Source: Enterobacteriaceae bacterium RIT691 (lineage in GTDB: Bacteria > Pseudomonadota > Gammaproteobacteria > Enterobacterales > Enterobacteriaceae). From it: a DNA stretch of 64,000 nt. The stretch covers positions 1 through 64,000 of the forward strand of contig WJYM01000003.1 in the NCBI GenBank assembly GCA_009668205.1, written 5' to 3'. The notes beneath the pieces were generated by a model. It saw nothing but the letters and a program-made list of their open reading frames with translations. It had not been told where the DNA came from and ran no database searches. A program made the translations under genes and the position numbers. Shown here piece after piece: positions 52,199 to 62,003 of the stretch (its first letter is position 1; the number at the start of each line of letters is the position of its first letter).

Positions 52199-53182
52199 AT
52201 GTGCGGAAAAATCAGAACATCTTTGCTCTCGATCTTCGTCGTTTCGCTGTTTATCAGTGCATTTTCTGCCGTTTCAGCGCAGAAGCAGATAACCGTCGGC
52301 GCGATTTATCTCGATACCCAGGGCTACTACGCGGGCGTCCGTCAGGGCGTACAGGATGCGGCGAAAGCGTCTGCGGTGCAGGCTGAATTAATCGAAACCA
52401 ACGCGCAGGGAGATATCTCCAAAGAAAGCACCTTCGTTGATACTTTGGTCGCGCGTAACGTCGACGCGATTATCCTTTCCGCGGTGTCCGAAAACGGCAG
52501 CAGCCGTACCGTGCGCCGCGCCAGCGAAGCCGGTATTCCGGTGATTTGTTACAACACCTGCATCAACGCCAAAGGCGTGGATAAATACGTCGCCGCCTAT
52601 CTGGTGGGTGACCCGCTGGAGTTTGGCAAAAAGCTCGGTAACGCGGCGGCGGACTACTTCCTTGCCAGCCATATCAGCGAGCCAAAGATTGCGGTTATCA
52701 ACTGTGAAGCTTTCGAAGTTTGCGTTCAGCGCCGCAAAGGGTTTGAAGAAGCCCTGAAAGCGCGGGTGCCGGGCGCGCACATCGTGGCGAATCAGGAAGG
52801 CACGGTCCTCGACAAGGCTATTTCAGTCGGTGAAAAGCTGATCATTTCGACTCAGGGTCTGAACGCCATTATGGGTGAATCCGGTGGGGCAACGTTGGGT
52901 GCGGTGAAGGCCGTGCGTAACCAGAATCAGGTCGGAAAAATTGCGGTGTTCGGCTCTGACATGACCACGGAAATCGCACAGGAGCTGGCGAGCAATCAGG
53001 TTCTGAAGGCGGTGGTGGATATCTCCGGCAAGAAAATGGGCGACGCGGTATTTGCCCAGACCCTGAACGTCATCAATAAAAACCCGCCAAAAGAGAAAGT
53101 GATTCAGGTGCCGATTGACCTTTACACCACCACCGAAGACGGCAAGCAGTGGCTGGCGACCCACGTTGACGGTCTGCCGTGA
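52199..53182 (+). CDS. yphF: ABC transporter periplasmic sugar-binding protein YphF
   Basis: A ribose-binding-protein-type periplasmic receptor of 327 residues, equal to E. coli YphF. The signal peptide (about 1-28, SLLSIFVVSLFISAFSAVSA) is followed by two Rossmann lobes (GAIYLDTQGYYAGVRQGVQD, KIAVFGSDMTTEIAQEL). AAGGAGG precedes the ATG. It is the first of the yphFED transporter genes. The ligand is a sugar or polyol by family, not determined. Confidence 0.9.
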   Translation: MCGKIRTSLLSIFVVSLFISAFSAVSAQKQITVGAIYLDTQGYYAGVRQGVQDAAKASAVQAELIETNAQGDISKESTFVDTLVARNVDAIILSAVSENGSSRTVRRASEAGIPVICYNTCINAKGVDKYVAAYLVGDPLEFGKKLGNAAADYFLASHISEPKIAVINCEAFEVCVQRRKGFEEALKARVPGAHIVANQEGTVLDKAISVGEKLIISTQGLNAIMGESGGATLGAVKAVRNQNQVGKIAVFGSDMTTEIAQELASNQVLKAVVDISGKKMGDAVFAQTLNVINKNPPKEKVIQVPIDLYTTTEDGKQWLATHVDGLP

Positions 53183-53201
53183 GTGAACTGAGGGGATCAA
53201 G

Positions 53202-54716
53202 ATGACGGCAACGCAATGCATCTCGCTGCCTGTAGCGCGGGTTATCGGCGGCAACAAACGCTATCCCGGCGTGGTGGCGCTGGAAGATGTCAGCTTCACG
53301 CTGAAAAAAGGGGAAGTGCGCGCACTGCTCGGCAAGAACGGCGCGGGGAAATCCACGTTGATTCGGCTGCTGACCGGCAGCGAAAAGCCCGACAGCGGCG
53401 AGATTTGGCTGGACGAAATCCGGCTTGAGGGAGATGAAGCCACCTTAACCCGCCGGGCCGCCGAGTTAGGGGTTCGCGCGGTGTATCAGGAACTGAGCCT
53501 GGTGGAAGGGCTGACTGTGGCAGAGAACCTGTGTCTTGGTCACTGGCCGCAGCGCAACGGCATGATTGACTACCCGCAGATGAAAGACGAGGCCCGTCAA
53601 AGCCTGCTGGCGCTGGGCGTGGAGGTCGATCCGCTGCAGCTGGTTTCCTCACTGAGCCCGGCGCAAAAACAGCTGGTTGAAATCGCCCGGGTGATGAAAG
53701 GCCAGCCGAAAGTGGTGATCCTCGATGAGCCGACCAGTTCGCTCGCCAGTGCGGAAGTGGAGCTGGTTATCCATGCCGTTAAAAAGATGTCCGCGCTGGG
53801 CGTGGCGGTGGTGTATGTCAGCCACCGCATGGAGGAAATCCGCCGGATTGCGTCCTGCGCCACCATCATGCGCGACGGGCGGGTTGCCGGAGATGTCGAC
53901 CTTGAAAGCACGTCGACCCGTGAGATTGTGTCGCTGATGCTCGGGCGCGTTCACATTGAAAGCGATCCGATTGTCTCGCTCAACAGCCAGGAAGATGCCG
54001 TGCTGGAAGTGCGCGAGCTGCGTCAGGCGCCAAAACTGCACAACATCAGTTTCACCCTGCACCGTGGCGAAGTATTGGGGATTGCCGGGCTGCTTGGCGC
54101 GGGGCGCAGCGAACTGCTGAAAGCGTTGCTTGGGCTGGAAGAGGCAGAGATGGGCGAGTTAGTCGTCAACGGCGAAAGCATCAAACGGCCTGACTATCAG
54201 GGCATGCTGCGCCGGGGCATCGGTTACACCCCGGAAAATCGCAAGGAAGCGGGGATCATTCCCTGGCTTGGGGTCGATGAAAACACCGTTATCACCGAAC
54301 ACCGAAAAGTCAGCGTTCGCGGTGTTCTGCAATGGCCGGTTATCCGCCGTCTCACGGAGCAAGTGATGCAGAGAATGACCGTAAAAGCCGCCAGCAGCGC
54401 GACGCCGATTGGCACGCTGTCCGGCGGTAATCAGCAAAAAGTGGTGATTGGCCGTTGGGTGTATGCCGCCAGCCAAATCCTGCTGCTGGATGAGCCTACT
54501 CGCGGTGTCGACATTGAAGCCAAGCAGCAGATTTACCGCATTGTGCGTGAACTGGCCGCCGAGGGAAAAAGCGTGGTGTTTATCTCCAGTGAAGTGGAGG
54601 AGCTGCCGCTGGTGTGCGATCGCATTTTGCTGCTTCAGCACGGCACCTTTACCGAGGAATTTCGTTCACCCGTCAGTGTGGATGCGCTGATGTCCGCCAT
54701 TTTGTCCGTCCACTGA
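53202..54716 (+). CDS. yphE: Sugar ABC transporter ATP-binding protein YphE
   Basis: A tandem ATPase of the ribose-transporter (RbsA/MglA) type, 504 residues. The first cassette has Walker [10 protein letters not shown] and a signature [14 protein letters not shown]. The second has degenerate Walker [11 protein letters not shown], signature [14 protein letters not shown] and Walker [12 protein letters not shown]. It starts 19 bp after yphF. Confidence 0.92.
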   Translation: MTATQCISLPVARVIGGNKRYPGVVALEDVSFTLKKGEVRALLGKNGAGKSTLIRLLTGSEKPDSGEIWLDEIRLEGDEATLTRRAAELGVRAVYQELSLVEGLTVAENLCLGHWPQRNGMIDYPQMKDEARQSLLALGVEVDPLQLVSSLSPAQKQLVEIARVMKGQPKVVILDEPTSSLASAEVELVIHAVKKMSALGVAVVYVSHRMEEIRRIASCATIMRDGRVAGDVDLESTSTREIVSLMLGRVHIESDPIVSLNSQEDAVLEVRELRQAPKLHNISFTLHRGEVLGIAGLLGAGRSELLKALLGLEEAEMGELVVNGESIKRPDYQGMLRRGIGYTPENRKEAGIIPWLGVDENTVITEHRKVSVRGVLQWPVIRRLTEQVMQRMTVKAASSATPIGTLSGGNQQKVVIGRWVYAASQILLLDEPTRGVDIEAKQQIYRIVRELAAEGKSVVFISSEVEELPLVCDRILLLQHGTFTEEFRSPVSVDALMSAILSVH

Positions 54717-54741
54717 TGGGCTCATCACGAGGAAACTGAAC

Positions 54742-55740
54742 ATGTCTGCATCGCCAATCCTGCTGACGCAAGGCAAAGGTGTCTCGCTCAAAAGTATCGT
54801 CAGCCGCCACATCAACGAAATCGGCCTGCTGGTGGTTATTGCTCTGCTTTATCTGGTGTTCTCCCTGAATGCACCCGGTTTTATCTCATTGAATAATCAG
54901 ATGAACATCCTGCGCGATGCCGCCACCATCGGCATTGCGGCGTGGGCGATGACGCTGATTATCATCGCCGGGGAAATCGACGTCAGCGTCGGGCCGATGG
55001 TGGCGTTCGTGTCGGTGTGCCTGGCGTTTTTACTGCAATACCAGGTGCCGCTGAGCGTTGCCTGCCTGCTGGTGCTGCTGCTTGGCGCGCTGATGGGCAC
55101 ACTCGCCGGTGTCCTGCGGGGCGTGTTTAACGTGCCGAGTTTTGTTGCCACGCTCGGATTGTGGAGCGCCCTGCGCGGCATGGGACTGTTTATGACCAAT
55201 GCATTGCCGGTGCCCATCGATGAAAACGACGTGCTGGACTGGCTCGGCGGCCAGTTCCTCGGCCTGCCGGTCTCCGCCATCGTCATGATGATCCTGTTTG
55301 TGGCGTTCGTGTTTATCAGCCGGAAAACGGCCTTTGGCCGCTCGGTATTTGCGGTCGGCGGTAATGCAACGGCGGCACAACTCTGCGGCATCAACGTCCG
55401 CCGGGTGCGCATTCTTATCTTTACGCTTTCCGGCTTACTGGCGGCCATCACGGGGATTTTGCTCGCCGCACGCCTTGGCTCGGGAAATGCGGGCGCTGCC
55501 AACGGGCTGGAGTTCGACGTGATTGCCGCTGTGGTGGTCGGGGGCACTGCACTTTCCGGTGGCCGTGGCTCGCTGTTTGGCACGCTGCTTGGCGTGCTGG
55601 TTATCACGCTTATCGGCAATGGCCTTGTGCTGTTGGGCATCAACTCCTTTTTCCAGCAGGTGGTACGCGGCGTGATCATTGTGGCCGCCGTGCTGGCCAA
55701 CATCCTGCTGACCCAGCGCAGCCAAAAAGCAAAGCGCTGA
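54742..55740 (+). CDS. yphD: Sugar ABC transporter permease YphD
   Basis: An inner-membrane permease of the RbsC type, 332 residues, equal to E. coli YphD. Eight to ten hydrophobic segments. The family blocks AGEIDVSVGPMVAFVSVC, GVFNVPSFVATLGLWSALRG and GGTALSGGRGSLFGTLLG are visible. It should pair with YphE and YphF. Confidence 0.92.
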   Translation: MSASPILLTQGKGVSLKSIVSRHINEIGLLVVIALLYLVFSLNAPGFISLNNQMNILRDAATIGIAAWAMTLIIIAGEIDVSVGPMVAFVSVCLAFLLQYQVPLSVACLLVLLLGALMGTLAGVLRGVFNVPSFVATLGLWSALRGMGLFMTNALPVPIDENDVLDWLGGQFLGLPVSAIVMMILFVAFVFISRKTAFGRSVFAVGGNATAAQLCGINVRRVRILIFTLSGLLAAITGILLAARLGSGNAGAANGLEFDVIAAVVVGGTALSGGRGSLFGTLLGVLVITLIGNGLVLLGINSFFQQVVRGVIIVAAVLANILLTQRSQKAKR

Positions 55741-55804
55741 AGAACGATGAGCCTGGCGCATCTGCGGCAGGCTTGAATTTTCAATTAAGAGCGATGAGGG
55801 AACT

Positions 55805-56866
55805 ATGAACAAGATGCTGGCTGCGTATTTACCCGGGAATTCAACGGTCGACCTGCGGGAAGTGCCCGTGCCGACGCCGGGCATTAATCAGGTGCTGCTC
55901 AAAATGAAATCCTCCGGGATTTGCGGCAGTGACGTGCACTACATCTATCACCAGCACCGCGCGACGGCGGCGGCGCCGGACAAGCCGCTGTATCAGGGGT
56001 TTATCAATGGGCATGAACCCTGCGGACAGATTGTCGCCACCGGGCCGGGATGCCGTCATTTTAAAGAGGGCGACCGGGTGCTGGTGTATCACATTTCCGG
56101 CTGCGGTTTTTGCGCCAACTGCCGTCGCGGCTTTCCCATCTCCTGTACCGGCAAAGGCAAAGCGGCGTACGGCTGGCAGCGGGATGGCGGCCATGCGGAG
56201 TATCTGCTGGCGGAAGAAAAAGACCTGATCATGCTGCCGGAAGCGTTGAGCTATGAGGATGGTGCGTTTATCAGCTGCGGCGTGGGTACGGCCTACGAAG
56301 GCATTTTGCGCGGCGACGTGTCGGGCAGTGACAACGTGCTGGTGGTTGGCCTTGGCCCGGTGGGGATGATGGCGATGATGCTGGCGCGTGGTCGCGGTGC
56401 GAAGCGGGTTATCGGCGTCGATATGCTGCCGGAGCGTCTGGCGATGGCGAAACAGCTTGGCGTAATGGACAACGGCTATCTGGCGACCACCGCAAATCTG
56501 CCTGAAATTATCGCAGAGATCACCCGTGGCGGCGCGGACGTGGCGCTGGATTGCTCAGGAAATGCGGCGGGGCGTCTGCTGGCGTTGCAGTCCACGGCGG
56601 ACTGGGGGCGAGTGGTGTATATCGGCGAAACGGGCAAAGTTGAGTTTGAAGTCAGCGCCGACCTGATGCATCACCAGCGGCGGATCATCGGTTCCTGGGT
56701 CACCAGCCTGTTCCACATGGAAAAATGCGCGCACGACCTGACCGACTGGAAACTCTGGCCGCGCAACGCCATCACCCACCGTTTTTCCCTCGAGCAGGCC
56801 GGAGAGGCGTATGCGCTGATGGCCAGCGGCAAGTGCGGAAAAGTGGTGATTAACTTCCCGGAATAA
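55805..56866 (+). CDS. yphC: Zinc-dependent alcohol dehydrogenase YphC
   Basis: A medium-chain dehydrogenase of 353 residues. The catalytic zinc ligands lie in GICGSDVHY and NGHEPCGQI. The structural-zinc cysteines are in GCGFCANCRRGFPISC. The NAD-binding turn is VVGLGPVGMMAMMLARG. Most similar in style to sorbitol, threonine and galactitol dehydrogenases, so it probably oxidises a sugar or polyol imported by YphDEF. Substrate unknown. yphB begins 11 bp downstream. Confidence 0.9.
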   Translation: MNKMLAAYLPGNSTVDLREVPVPTPGINQVLLKMKSSGICGSDVHYIYHQHRATAAAPDKPLYQGFINGHEPCGQIVATGPGCRHFKEGDRVLVYHISGCGFCANCRRGFPISCTGKGKAAYGWQRDGGHAEYLLAEEKDLIMLPEALSYEDGAFISCGVGTAYEGILRGDVSGSDNVLVVGLGPVGMMAMMLARGRGAKRVIGVDMLPERLAMAKQLGVMDNGYLATTANLPEIIAEITRGGADVALDCSGNAAGRLLALQSTADWGRVVYIGETGKVEFEVSADLMHHQRRIIGSWVTSLFHMEKCAHDLTDWKLWPRNAITHRFSLEQAGEAYALMASGKCGKVVINFPE

Positions 56867-56877
56867 GGAGGCAAAGC

Positions 56878-57753
56878 ATGGCGCTCTACAGCTTACAAAA
56901 CGGCGACCTCCGTCTGGCGGTTTCCTCAACGGGCGGGGTGATTGAGGGCTTGTGGCGGCAGGATATGCCGCTGCTGCGGGAAGGAAAGAACAACGGCGTT
57001 GCAACGGATTCTTCCTGTTTTCCGCTGGTACCCTTTGGCAACCGCGTCAGCGGCAATCGCTTTGAGTGGCAGGGAAAAACGTACCCGTTTGCAGCCAATG
57101 TTGACTGGGACTCGCACTATCTGCACGGCGACGGCTGGCTCGGCGAATGGCAGTGTGGATCGCAGAGCGCCGACGCGCTGACGCTGGTGTATCAGCATCG
57201 CCACGGCGTGTACCGTTATCTGGCGCAACAGGCTTTCCACCTACAGGCAGACAGGCTGACGGTGACGCTTTCTGTCACTAATGAAGGCGAAGAGACGCTG
57301 CCCTTTGGTCTGGGCTGGCATCCTTTCTTTCCGCTCACGCCGGAGACGCTGATTCAGGCGAAAGCGCAGGGATACTGGCTGGAGCGTGAGCAGTGGCTGG
57401 CAGGCGAGTTCTGCGAACACCTGCCGCCGGAACTGGATTTCAGCCAGCCGTCACCGCTGCCGCGTCGCTGGCTGAACAATGGTTTTGCTCACTGGGATGG
57501 CGTGGCGCATATTTTCCAGCCACAGGCGGGCTATCAGCTGACGATGGAAACCACGCCTCCTGCGCCGTGCTACTTCCTGTTTGTTTCCGATCCTGCTTTT
57601 GATGAGGGTTATCAGTTCGAGTTCTTCTGTTTTGAACCGATGAGCCACGCGCCCGACGATCACCATCGCCCTGGTGCTGGCGAGTTGACGCTGCTGGCAC
57701 CAGGCGGTTCGACGACGATGTCGATGACGCTGCATGTGGCATCGCTCTCCTGA
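56878..57753 (+). CDS. yphB: Aldose 1-epimerase-like protein YphB
   Basis: A galactose-mutarotase-fold protein of 291 residues (290 in E. coli). Conserved pieces: VPFGNRVSGNRFEWQGK, HYLHGDGWLGEW (catalytic-type His) and GLGWHPFFPLT. By family it interconverts anomers of an aldose. AAGGAGG precedes the ATG. Last of the yph genes here; a hairpin follows. Confidence 0.88.
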   Translation: MALYSLQNGDLRLAVSSTGGVIEGLWRQDMPLLREGKNNGVATDSSCFPLVPFGNRVSGNRFEWQGKTYPFAANVDWDSHYLHGDGWLGEWQCGSQSADALTLVYQHRHGVYRYLAQQAFHLQADRLTVTLSVTNEGEETLPFGLGWHPFFPLTPETLIQAKAQGYWLEREQWLAGEFCEHLPPELDFSQPSPLPRRWLNNGFAHWDGVAHIFQPQAGYQLTMETTPPAPCYFLFVSDPAFDEGYQFEFFCFEPMSHAPDDHHRPGAGELTLLAPGGSTTMSMTLHVASLS

Positions 57754-57760
57754 CCCTGTC

Positions 57761-57784
57761 GACACCCTGCGCGGGCAGGGTGTC
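57761..57784 (+). terminator. Hairpin after yphB
   Basis: gacaccctgc-gcgg-gcagggtgtc is a perfect 10-bp stem directly after the stop codon. It lacks a T-run, so it may be a weak terminator or a 3' stabiliser; the MFS gene 128 bp on may be read through. Confidence 0.45.
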
Positions 57785-57911
57785 ACGTTCAGTGAAGCGC
57801 CTTAAGTTTAATGCGTGCCGGGCGCATCTTTTTGCGCCTAATCTTCTCATTAGACTCATTTTTTAAGCCGGTAACGGGCCACGAAGCCCGACTGACAAAG
57901 GAACTGAGTCC

Positions 57912-59348
57912 ATGAGTCATACGCAATCAGAATTAAAAATGGGGTACGTCTGGACCATCTGCCTGGTCGCCGCCTGCGGCGGTTTGCTGTTTGGCTACGA
58001 CTGGGTGGTGATCGGCGGCGCAAAGCCCTTCTACGAGGCGTACTTCACTATTACCGACCCGGCGCAGTCCGGCTGGGCGATGAGCTCCGCGCTGGCGGGA
58101 TGTGTCGCGGGTGCGCTGGTGTCCGGCTGGTGTGCGGATAAATTTGGCCGTCGTCTGCCGCTTATCGCCTCGGCGATTTTGTTCACCGCCTCGGCATGGG
58201 GCACCGCGATGGCCAGTAGCTTCGACATGTTCATTGTCTATCGCATTGTGGGCGGCGTGGGGATCGGGCTCGCATCCGCGCTCAGCCCGATGTATATCGC
58301 TGAAGTCAGCCCGGCAGAAAAACGGGGCCGTTTTGTGGCGGTTAACCAGCTAACGATTGTGATTGGCGTCTTAGCGGCACAGTTAATTAATTTGCTGATT
58401 GCAGAACCGGTCGCCGCGGGCGCGACGCAGAAGGCGATTGTTGAAAGCTGGAACGGGCAAACGGGCTGGCGCTGGATGTTTGGTGCCGAGCTGGTGCCTG
58501 CGCTGGCGTTTTTACTGCTGCTGTTTGTGGTGCCGGAATCCCCGCGCTGGTTAATGAAAGCCGGGAAAGAAGCCCAGGCACGCAAGACGCTGGAACGGAT
58601 TGGCTCGGTTTCTTATGCCACCCAAACGCTGAAGGATATCGCCCACACGCTGGCGAAGGACACCCATCGCGTCTCGTTTGCCACGCTCCTGCAACCGCAA
58701 GTGCGCCCGGTGGTAATTATCGGCATGGTGCTCGCGGTCTTTCAGCAGTGGTGCGGAATCAACGTCATCTTCAACTATGCGCAGGAGATTTTTGCCTCCG
58801 CCGGATTTGATATCAACGACACGCTGAAATCGATTGTCGCCACCGGCATTATCAATCTTATTTTCACGCTCGCCGCGCTGCCGCTGGTGGACAAAATTGG
58901 TCGTCGCAAGCTGATGCTGTGGGGCGCAAGCGGACTGACGGCGATTTATGCGCTGATTGCCGGTGCTTATGCGTTGGGCATTATGGGCTGGCCGGTGCTG
59001 CTGATGGTGCTGGCGGCGATTGCCATATACGCGCTGACGCTGGCCCCGGTCACCTGGGTGCTGCTGTCAGAGATTTTCCCGAACCGCGTTCGCGGCCTGG
59101 CGATGTCGCTTGGGACGCTGGCGTTGTGGATTGCCTGCTTCGTGCTGACTTACACCTTCCCGCTGCTCAATGCCGGACTGGGTGCGGCGGGCAGCTTCTC
59201 GCTGTATGGCATTATCTGTGCGCTGGGCTGGATCTACATTCAGCGTAATGTGCCGGAAACCAAAGGGATTACGCTGGAAGCGCTGGAAGAACAGCTGGCC
59301 GCACGCCATCAAACCGCCTCATCCGCAGTGAAAGCGCACCGCGTATAG
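57912..59348 (+). CDS. MFS sugar-porter family transporter
   Basis: A 478-residue sugar:H+ symporter-type protein (XylE/GalP/AraE family). Twelve membrane segments. Family signatures in order: GLLFGYDWVVIGGA in TM1, CADKFGRRLPL, the PESPRWL motif before the central loop, DKIGRRKLML, and PETKG at the C terminus. No gene of this kind sits here in E. coli, where the hca dioxygenase genes and yphA occupy the space. Same strand as the yph genes, so it may import the same or a related sugar. Substrate not assignable. Confidence 0.85.
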   Translation: MSHTQSELKMGYVWTICLVAACGGLLFGYDWVVIGGAKPFYEAYFTITDPAQSGWAMSSALAGCVAGALVSGWCADKFGRRLPLIASAILFTASAWGTAMASSFDMFIVYRIVGGVGIGLASALSPMYIAEVSPAEKRGRFVAVNQLTIVIGVLAAQLINLLIAEPVAAGATQKAIVESWNGQTGWRWMFGAELVPALAFLLLLFVVPESPRWLMKAGKEAQARKTLERIGSVSYATQTLKDIAHTLAKDTHRVSFATLLQPQVRPVVIIGMVLAVFQQWCGINVIFNYAQEIFASAGFDINDTLKSIVATGIINLIFTLAALPLVDKIGRRKLMLWGASGLTAIYALIAGAYALGIMGWPVLLMVLAAIAIYALTLAPVTWVLLSEIFPNRVRGLAMSLGTLALWIACFVLTYTFPLLNAGLGAAGSFSLYGIICALGWIYIQRNVPETKGITLEALEEQLAARHQTASSAVKAHRV

Positions 59349-59467
59349 CATTGCCGCTTTCTGCGCAGCACGGCGCATATTTGTCGAATGATGTTATTAG
59401 ATTGTTAGAGTGACTTGCCAGCCGGGGCGTTTGTCGCCAGACTAACGCCACCATTTAGGAGGGAATC

Positions 59468-60622
59468 ATGGTCTTGCATTCCACGCGCTGGCTGGCGCTC
59501 AGTTACTTCACCTACTTCTTTAGCTACGGCATTTTCTTACCTTTCTGGAGCGTCTGGCTCGCCGGAACCGGTTTAACCCCGGAAACCATTGGGGTGCTGC
59601 TGGGCGCCGGGCTGGTGGCGCGTTTCCTTGGCAGTCTGCTGATTGCGCCACGGGTGAGCGATCCTTCACGGCTGATTAGTGCGTTACGCATTCTCGCGGT
59701 ACTCACGCTGCTGTTTATTCTCGCCTTCTGGGCGGGGACCAACGTGGCGTGGCTGATGGCGATGATGGTGGGCTTCAACCTGTTTTTCTCTCCGCTGGTA
59801 CCGTTAACGGATGCGCTGGCCAACACCTGGCAAAAGCAGATAACCATGGACTACGGGCGCGTGCGCCTGTGGGGATCGGTAGCGTTTGTGATTGGCTCGG
59901 CGTTGACGGGCAAATTGGTGAGCCTGTTCGACTACCACGCCATTTTGACGCTGCTCAGCATCGGTATCGCTTCGATGCTGATCGGGATGATGATCACCCC
60001 GTCGATCATGCCTCAGGGTGAGAGCCGCCATCAGGATTCTGCCGGTTGGCCCGCGTGGAAAGCGCTGGTGGTCCAAAGCTGGCGCTTCCTGGCCTGCGTG
60101 TGTCTGCTGCAGGGCGCACATGCGGCTTACTATGGTTTCAGCGCCATCTACTGGCAGCAGGCGGGCTATTCCGCGTCAGCCGTTGGCTATCTGTGGTCAT
60201 TAGGCGTGGTGGCTGAAGTGGTGATTTTCGCTGTCAGTAAAAAAGTTTTCCGCCGATTTGGCGCACGTGATTTGCTGCTGCTCTCGGCGGTGTGCGGACT
60301 GGTTCGTTGGGGCATTATGGGCTGGACCACGGAATTACCGTGGCTGATTGTGGCGCAAATCCTTCATTGCGGAACCTTCACCGTCTGTCACCTGGCGGCG
60401 ATGCGGTATATTTCTGCGCGTCAGGGCAGCGAAGTGATTCGCCTGCAGGCGGTGTATTCTGCCGTCGCGATGGGCGGCAGTATCGCCATCATGACCGTGT
60501 TCGCTGGCTTCCTTTATCAGCATCTGCACCAGGGCGTGTTCTGGGTGATGGCGCTGGTCGCGCTGCCTGCCGTCTTTGTCCGTCCGAAAGTCACGCCTCA
60601 GCCGGGGGCTTCCAGCATCTGA
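59468..60622 (+). CDS. hcaT: 3-phenylpropionate MFS transporter HcaT
   Basis: A putative 3-phenylpropionic acid transporter of the MFS, 384 residues (379 in E. coli). Closely matches E. coli HcaT: YFTYFFSYGIFLPFWSVWL, LLGAGLVARFLGSLLIAPRV and VCLLQGAHAAYYGFSAIYW. AGGAGG lies just before the ATG. The 3' end overlaps convergent csiE by 25 bp. The hcaREFCBD catabolic genes that accompany it in E. coli are not in this window, so the transporter seems orphaned. Confidence 0.9.
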   Translation: MVLHSTRWLALSYFTYFFSYGIFLPFWSVWLAGTGLTPETIGVLLGAGLVARFLGSLLIAPRVSDPSRLISALRILAVLTLLFILAFWAGTNVAWLMAMMVGFNLFFSPLVPLTDALANTWQKQITMDYGRVRLWGSVAFVIGSALTGKLVSLFDYHAILTLLSIGIASMLIGMMITPSIMPQGESRHQDSAGWPAWKALVVQSWRFLACVCLLQGAHAAYYGFSAIYWQQAGYSASAVGYLWSLGVVAEVVIFAVSKKVFRRFGARDLLLLSAVCGLVRWGIMGWTTELPWLIVAQILHCGTFTVCHLAAMRYISARQGSEVIRLQAVYSAVAMGGSIAIMTVFAGFLYQHLHQGVFWVMALVALPAVFVRPKVTPQPGASSI

Positions 60623-61881
60623 CAAATGTGCTGCCGCTGCCGTTCGCTGAGCGTCTCTCCGGCGTGGATCAGCGGAGGCGAAAACAGCGGCAGTGCAATA
60701 GCGTAAGGTGTCACAATCAGCGCGACACCTTTCGGCGCACCTTCCTTCTGGAAGGCTTGCAGCGTTTGATACTTAATATTGAGCGGCAGCAGCGTGAGTT
60801 CACGCAGCTGCTGCTCGATTTCCTGTTCCAGCCCCGGATCATCCCCCGTCAGCAGCAACACCTGCTTCTCGTGCAGATCGCTCTCCTGCATCAGCCACGC
60901 GCCAAAGATAACCGCAATCAGCCCCATCTCTTCATCGGTGAAACGCAGGTTGTAGATATTTTCAAACGGCACCAGCGCCTGTTGCGTGGTGCGCATCAGG
61001 CGAGGATACAGGCGCTGTACCTCTTCCGGAAGGCTGTTATCAATGCCCACGCCGTAGAGACAGCGGTTAATGGCCTGCGCCAGATGGACATACAGCTGAT
61101 CGCGAAGCCCGCGTCGGTCGGAAAAACGTTGGCCGGACAGCTGTTGAAAGTGATCAATAAGCTGGTTGATATTGCGGTAAAGGCGCACTTCCTGAGTGTG
61201 ATGGTCGCGTTTCGGGTCTGGCACTTTCAGCATCATAAACAACAGCGCCAGGAACAGATGCTCATCCGGATGCGCATTCTCCAGCGTGCGACGTTGCCAG
61301 TGGCGTGCGATTTCCGCCGCCACCTGATACTCCGCGCTGGCCTTCGCCCATTTGCGTTGCCCCTCACTAAAAACCGGCGCAGATTCTGGTTTCTGGTGTA
61401 AAAGGCAGTATTGCAGGTACAGGCTCAAAAACGCGGTATCACGGCTGTCGAACTGGCGCTGTAGGTTCTGCCCACAGCGATTGACCAGCGCACGCAGATT
61501 GGTATCGTCGTACAAAATGCGTGAAATACCGGAATGTTTAAGCTGCGTTTTCAGCAATGGGGTAAACTGCCCGCGGATGAACTCCGGGCAAAGCCGGAGC
61601 GCACGGCGCAGCCAGTGGATCAGGCATAAGCGCTGGTCAAGTGTGGTGCCTTCAATCCGGTAGCTGCCGTCTGCAAGCGTCACGATGTTCAGTCGGTGAT
61701 AGCGCTGGATAACGTGATGAAGGTCGACAATATCCTCGCGGGCAACGGCATCATCGACATTGTTCGCCCGGCGTATCGTCTCTGACGTCACGGACTGGCC
61801 AGGCAGATACAGCATCAGCACAATCTGGCAGCGGCGCTGTGGACTGGAAAGCACAGATGGCGGTTCAAGCACGGTCATCAT
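60598..61881 (-). CDS. csiE: Stationary-phase-inducible PRD-domain protein CsiE
   Basis: A 427-residue protein (426 in E. coli), induced in stationary phase under RpoS and CRP in E. coli. An N-terminal helix-turn-helix-like part is followed by PRD-type regulatory domains (VPDPKRDHHTQEVRLYRNI; GIDNSLPEEVQRLYPRLMRT). The C-terminal stretch resembles PTS EIIB folds (KQVLLLTGDDPGLEQEIEQQ). Role unknown; it may be an antiterminator or activator relative. Overlaps hcaT tail to tail. Confidence 0.9.
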   Translation of the reverse strand: MMTVLEPPSVLSSPQRRCQIVLMLYLPGQSVTSETIRRANNVDDAVAREDIVDLHHVIQRYHRLNIVTLADGSYRIEGTTLDQRLCLIHWLRRALRLCPEFIRGQFTPLLKTQLKHSGISRILYDDTNLRALVNRCGQNLQRQFDSRDTAFLSLYLQYCLLHQKPESAPVFSEGQRKWAKASAEYQVAAEIARHWQRRTLENAHPDEHLFLALLFMMLKVPDPKRDHHTQEVRLYRNINQLIDHFQQLSGQRFSDRRGLRDQLYVHLAQAINRCLYGVGIDNSLPEEVQRLYPRLMRTTQQALVPFENIYNLRFTDEEMGLIAVIFGAWLMQESDLHEKQVLLLTGDDPGLEQEIEQQLRELTLLPLNIKYQTLQAFQKEGAPKGVALIVTPYAIALPLFSPPLIHAGETLSERQRQHICQMLEAPG

Positions 61882-62003
61882 CTGTCAGGTTCCAGTAAGG
61901 TTTTCGATAAGAATAGCTAAAGGATGAAAGGGTGAAAGCGGGGCGGGATACCTTTGCGTAAGGATTGCGGGAGTCGGTCACAGAATTTTTCACGGAGTTT
62001 GCG

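Noticed and set aside
36980-59348. Genomic island or prophage boundary around cad/yph
   Set aside because: No integrase, tRNA target, direct-repeat ends or marked base-composition change is visible. Gene families are core enterobacterial.
60292-61401. A 369-codon plus-strand frame covering the end of hcaT and csiE
   Set aside because: Out of frame with hcaT and antisense to csiE, both of which have full-length homologues.
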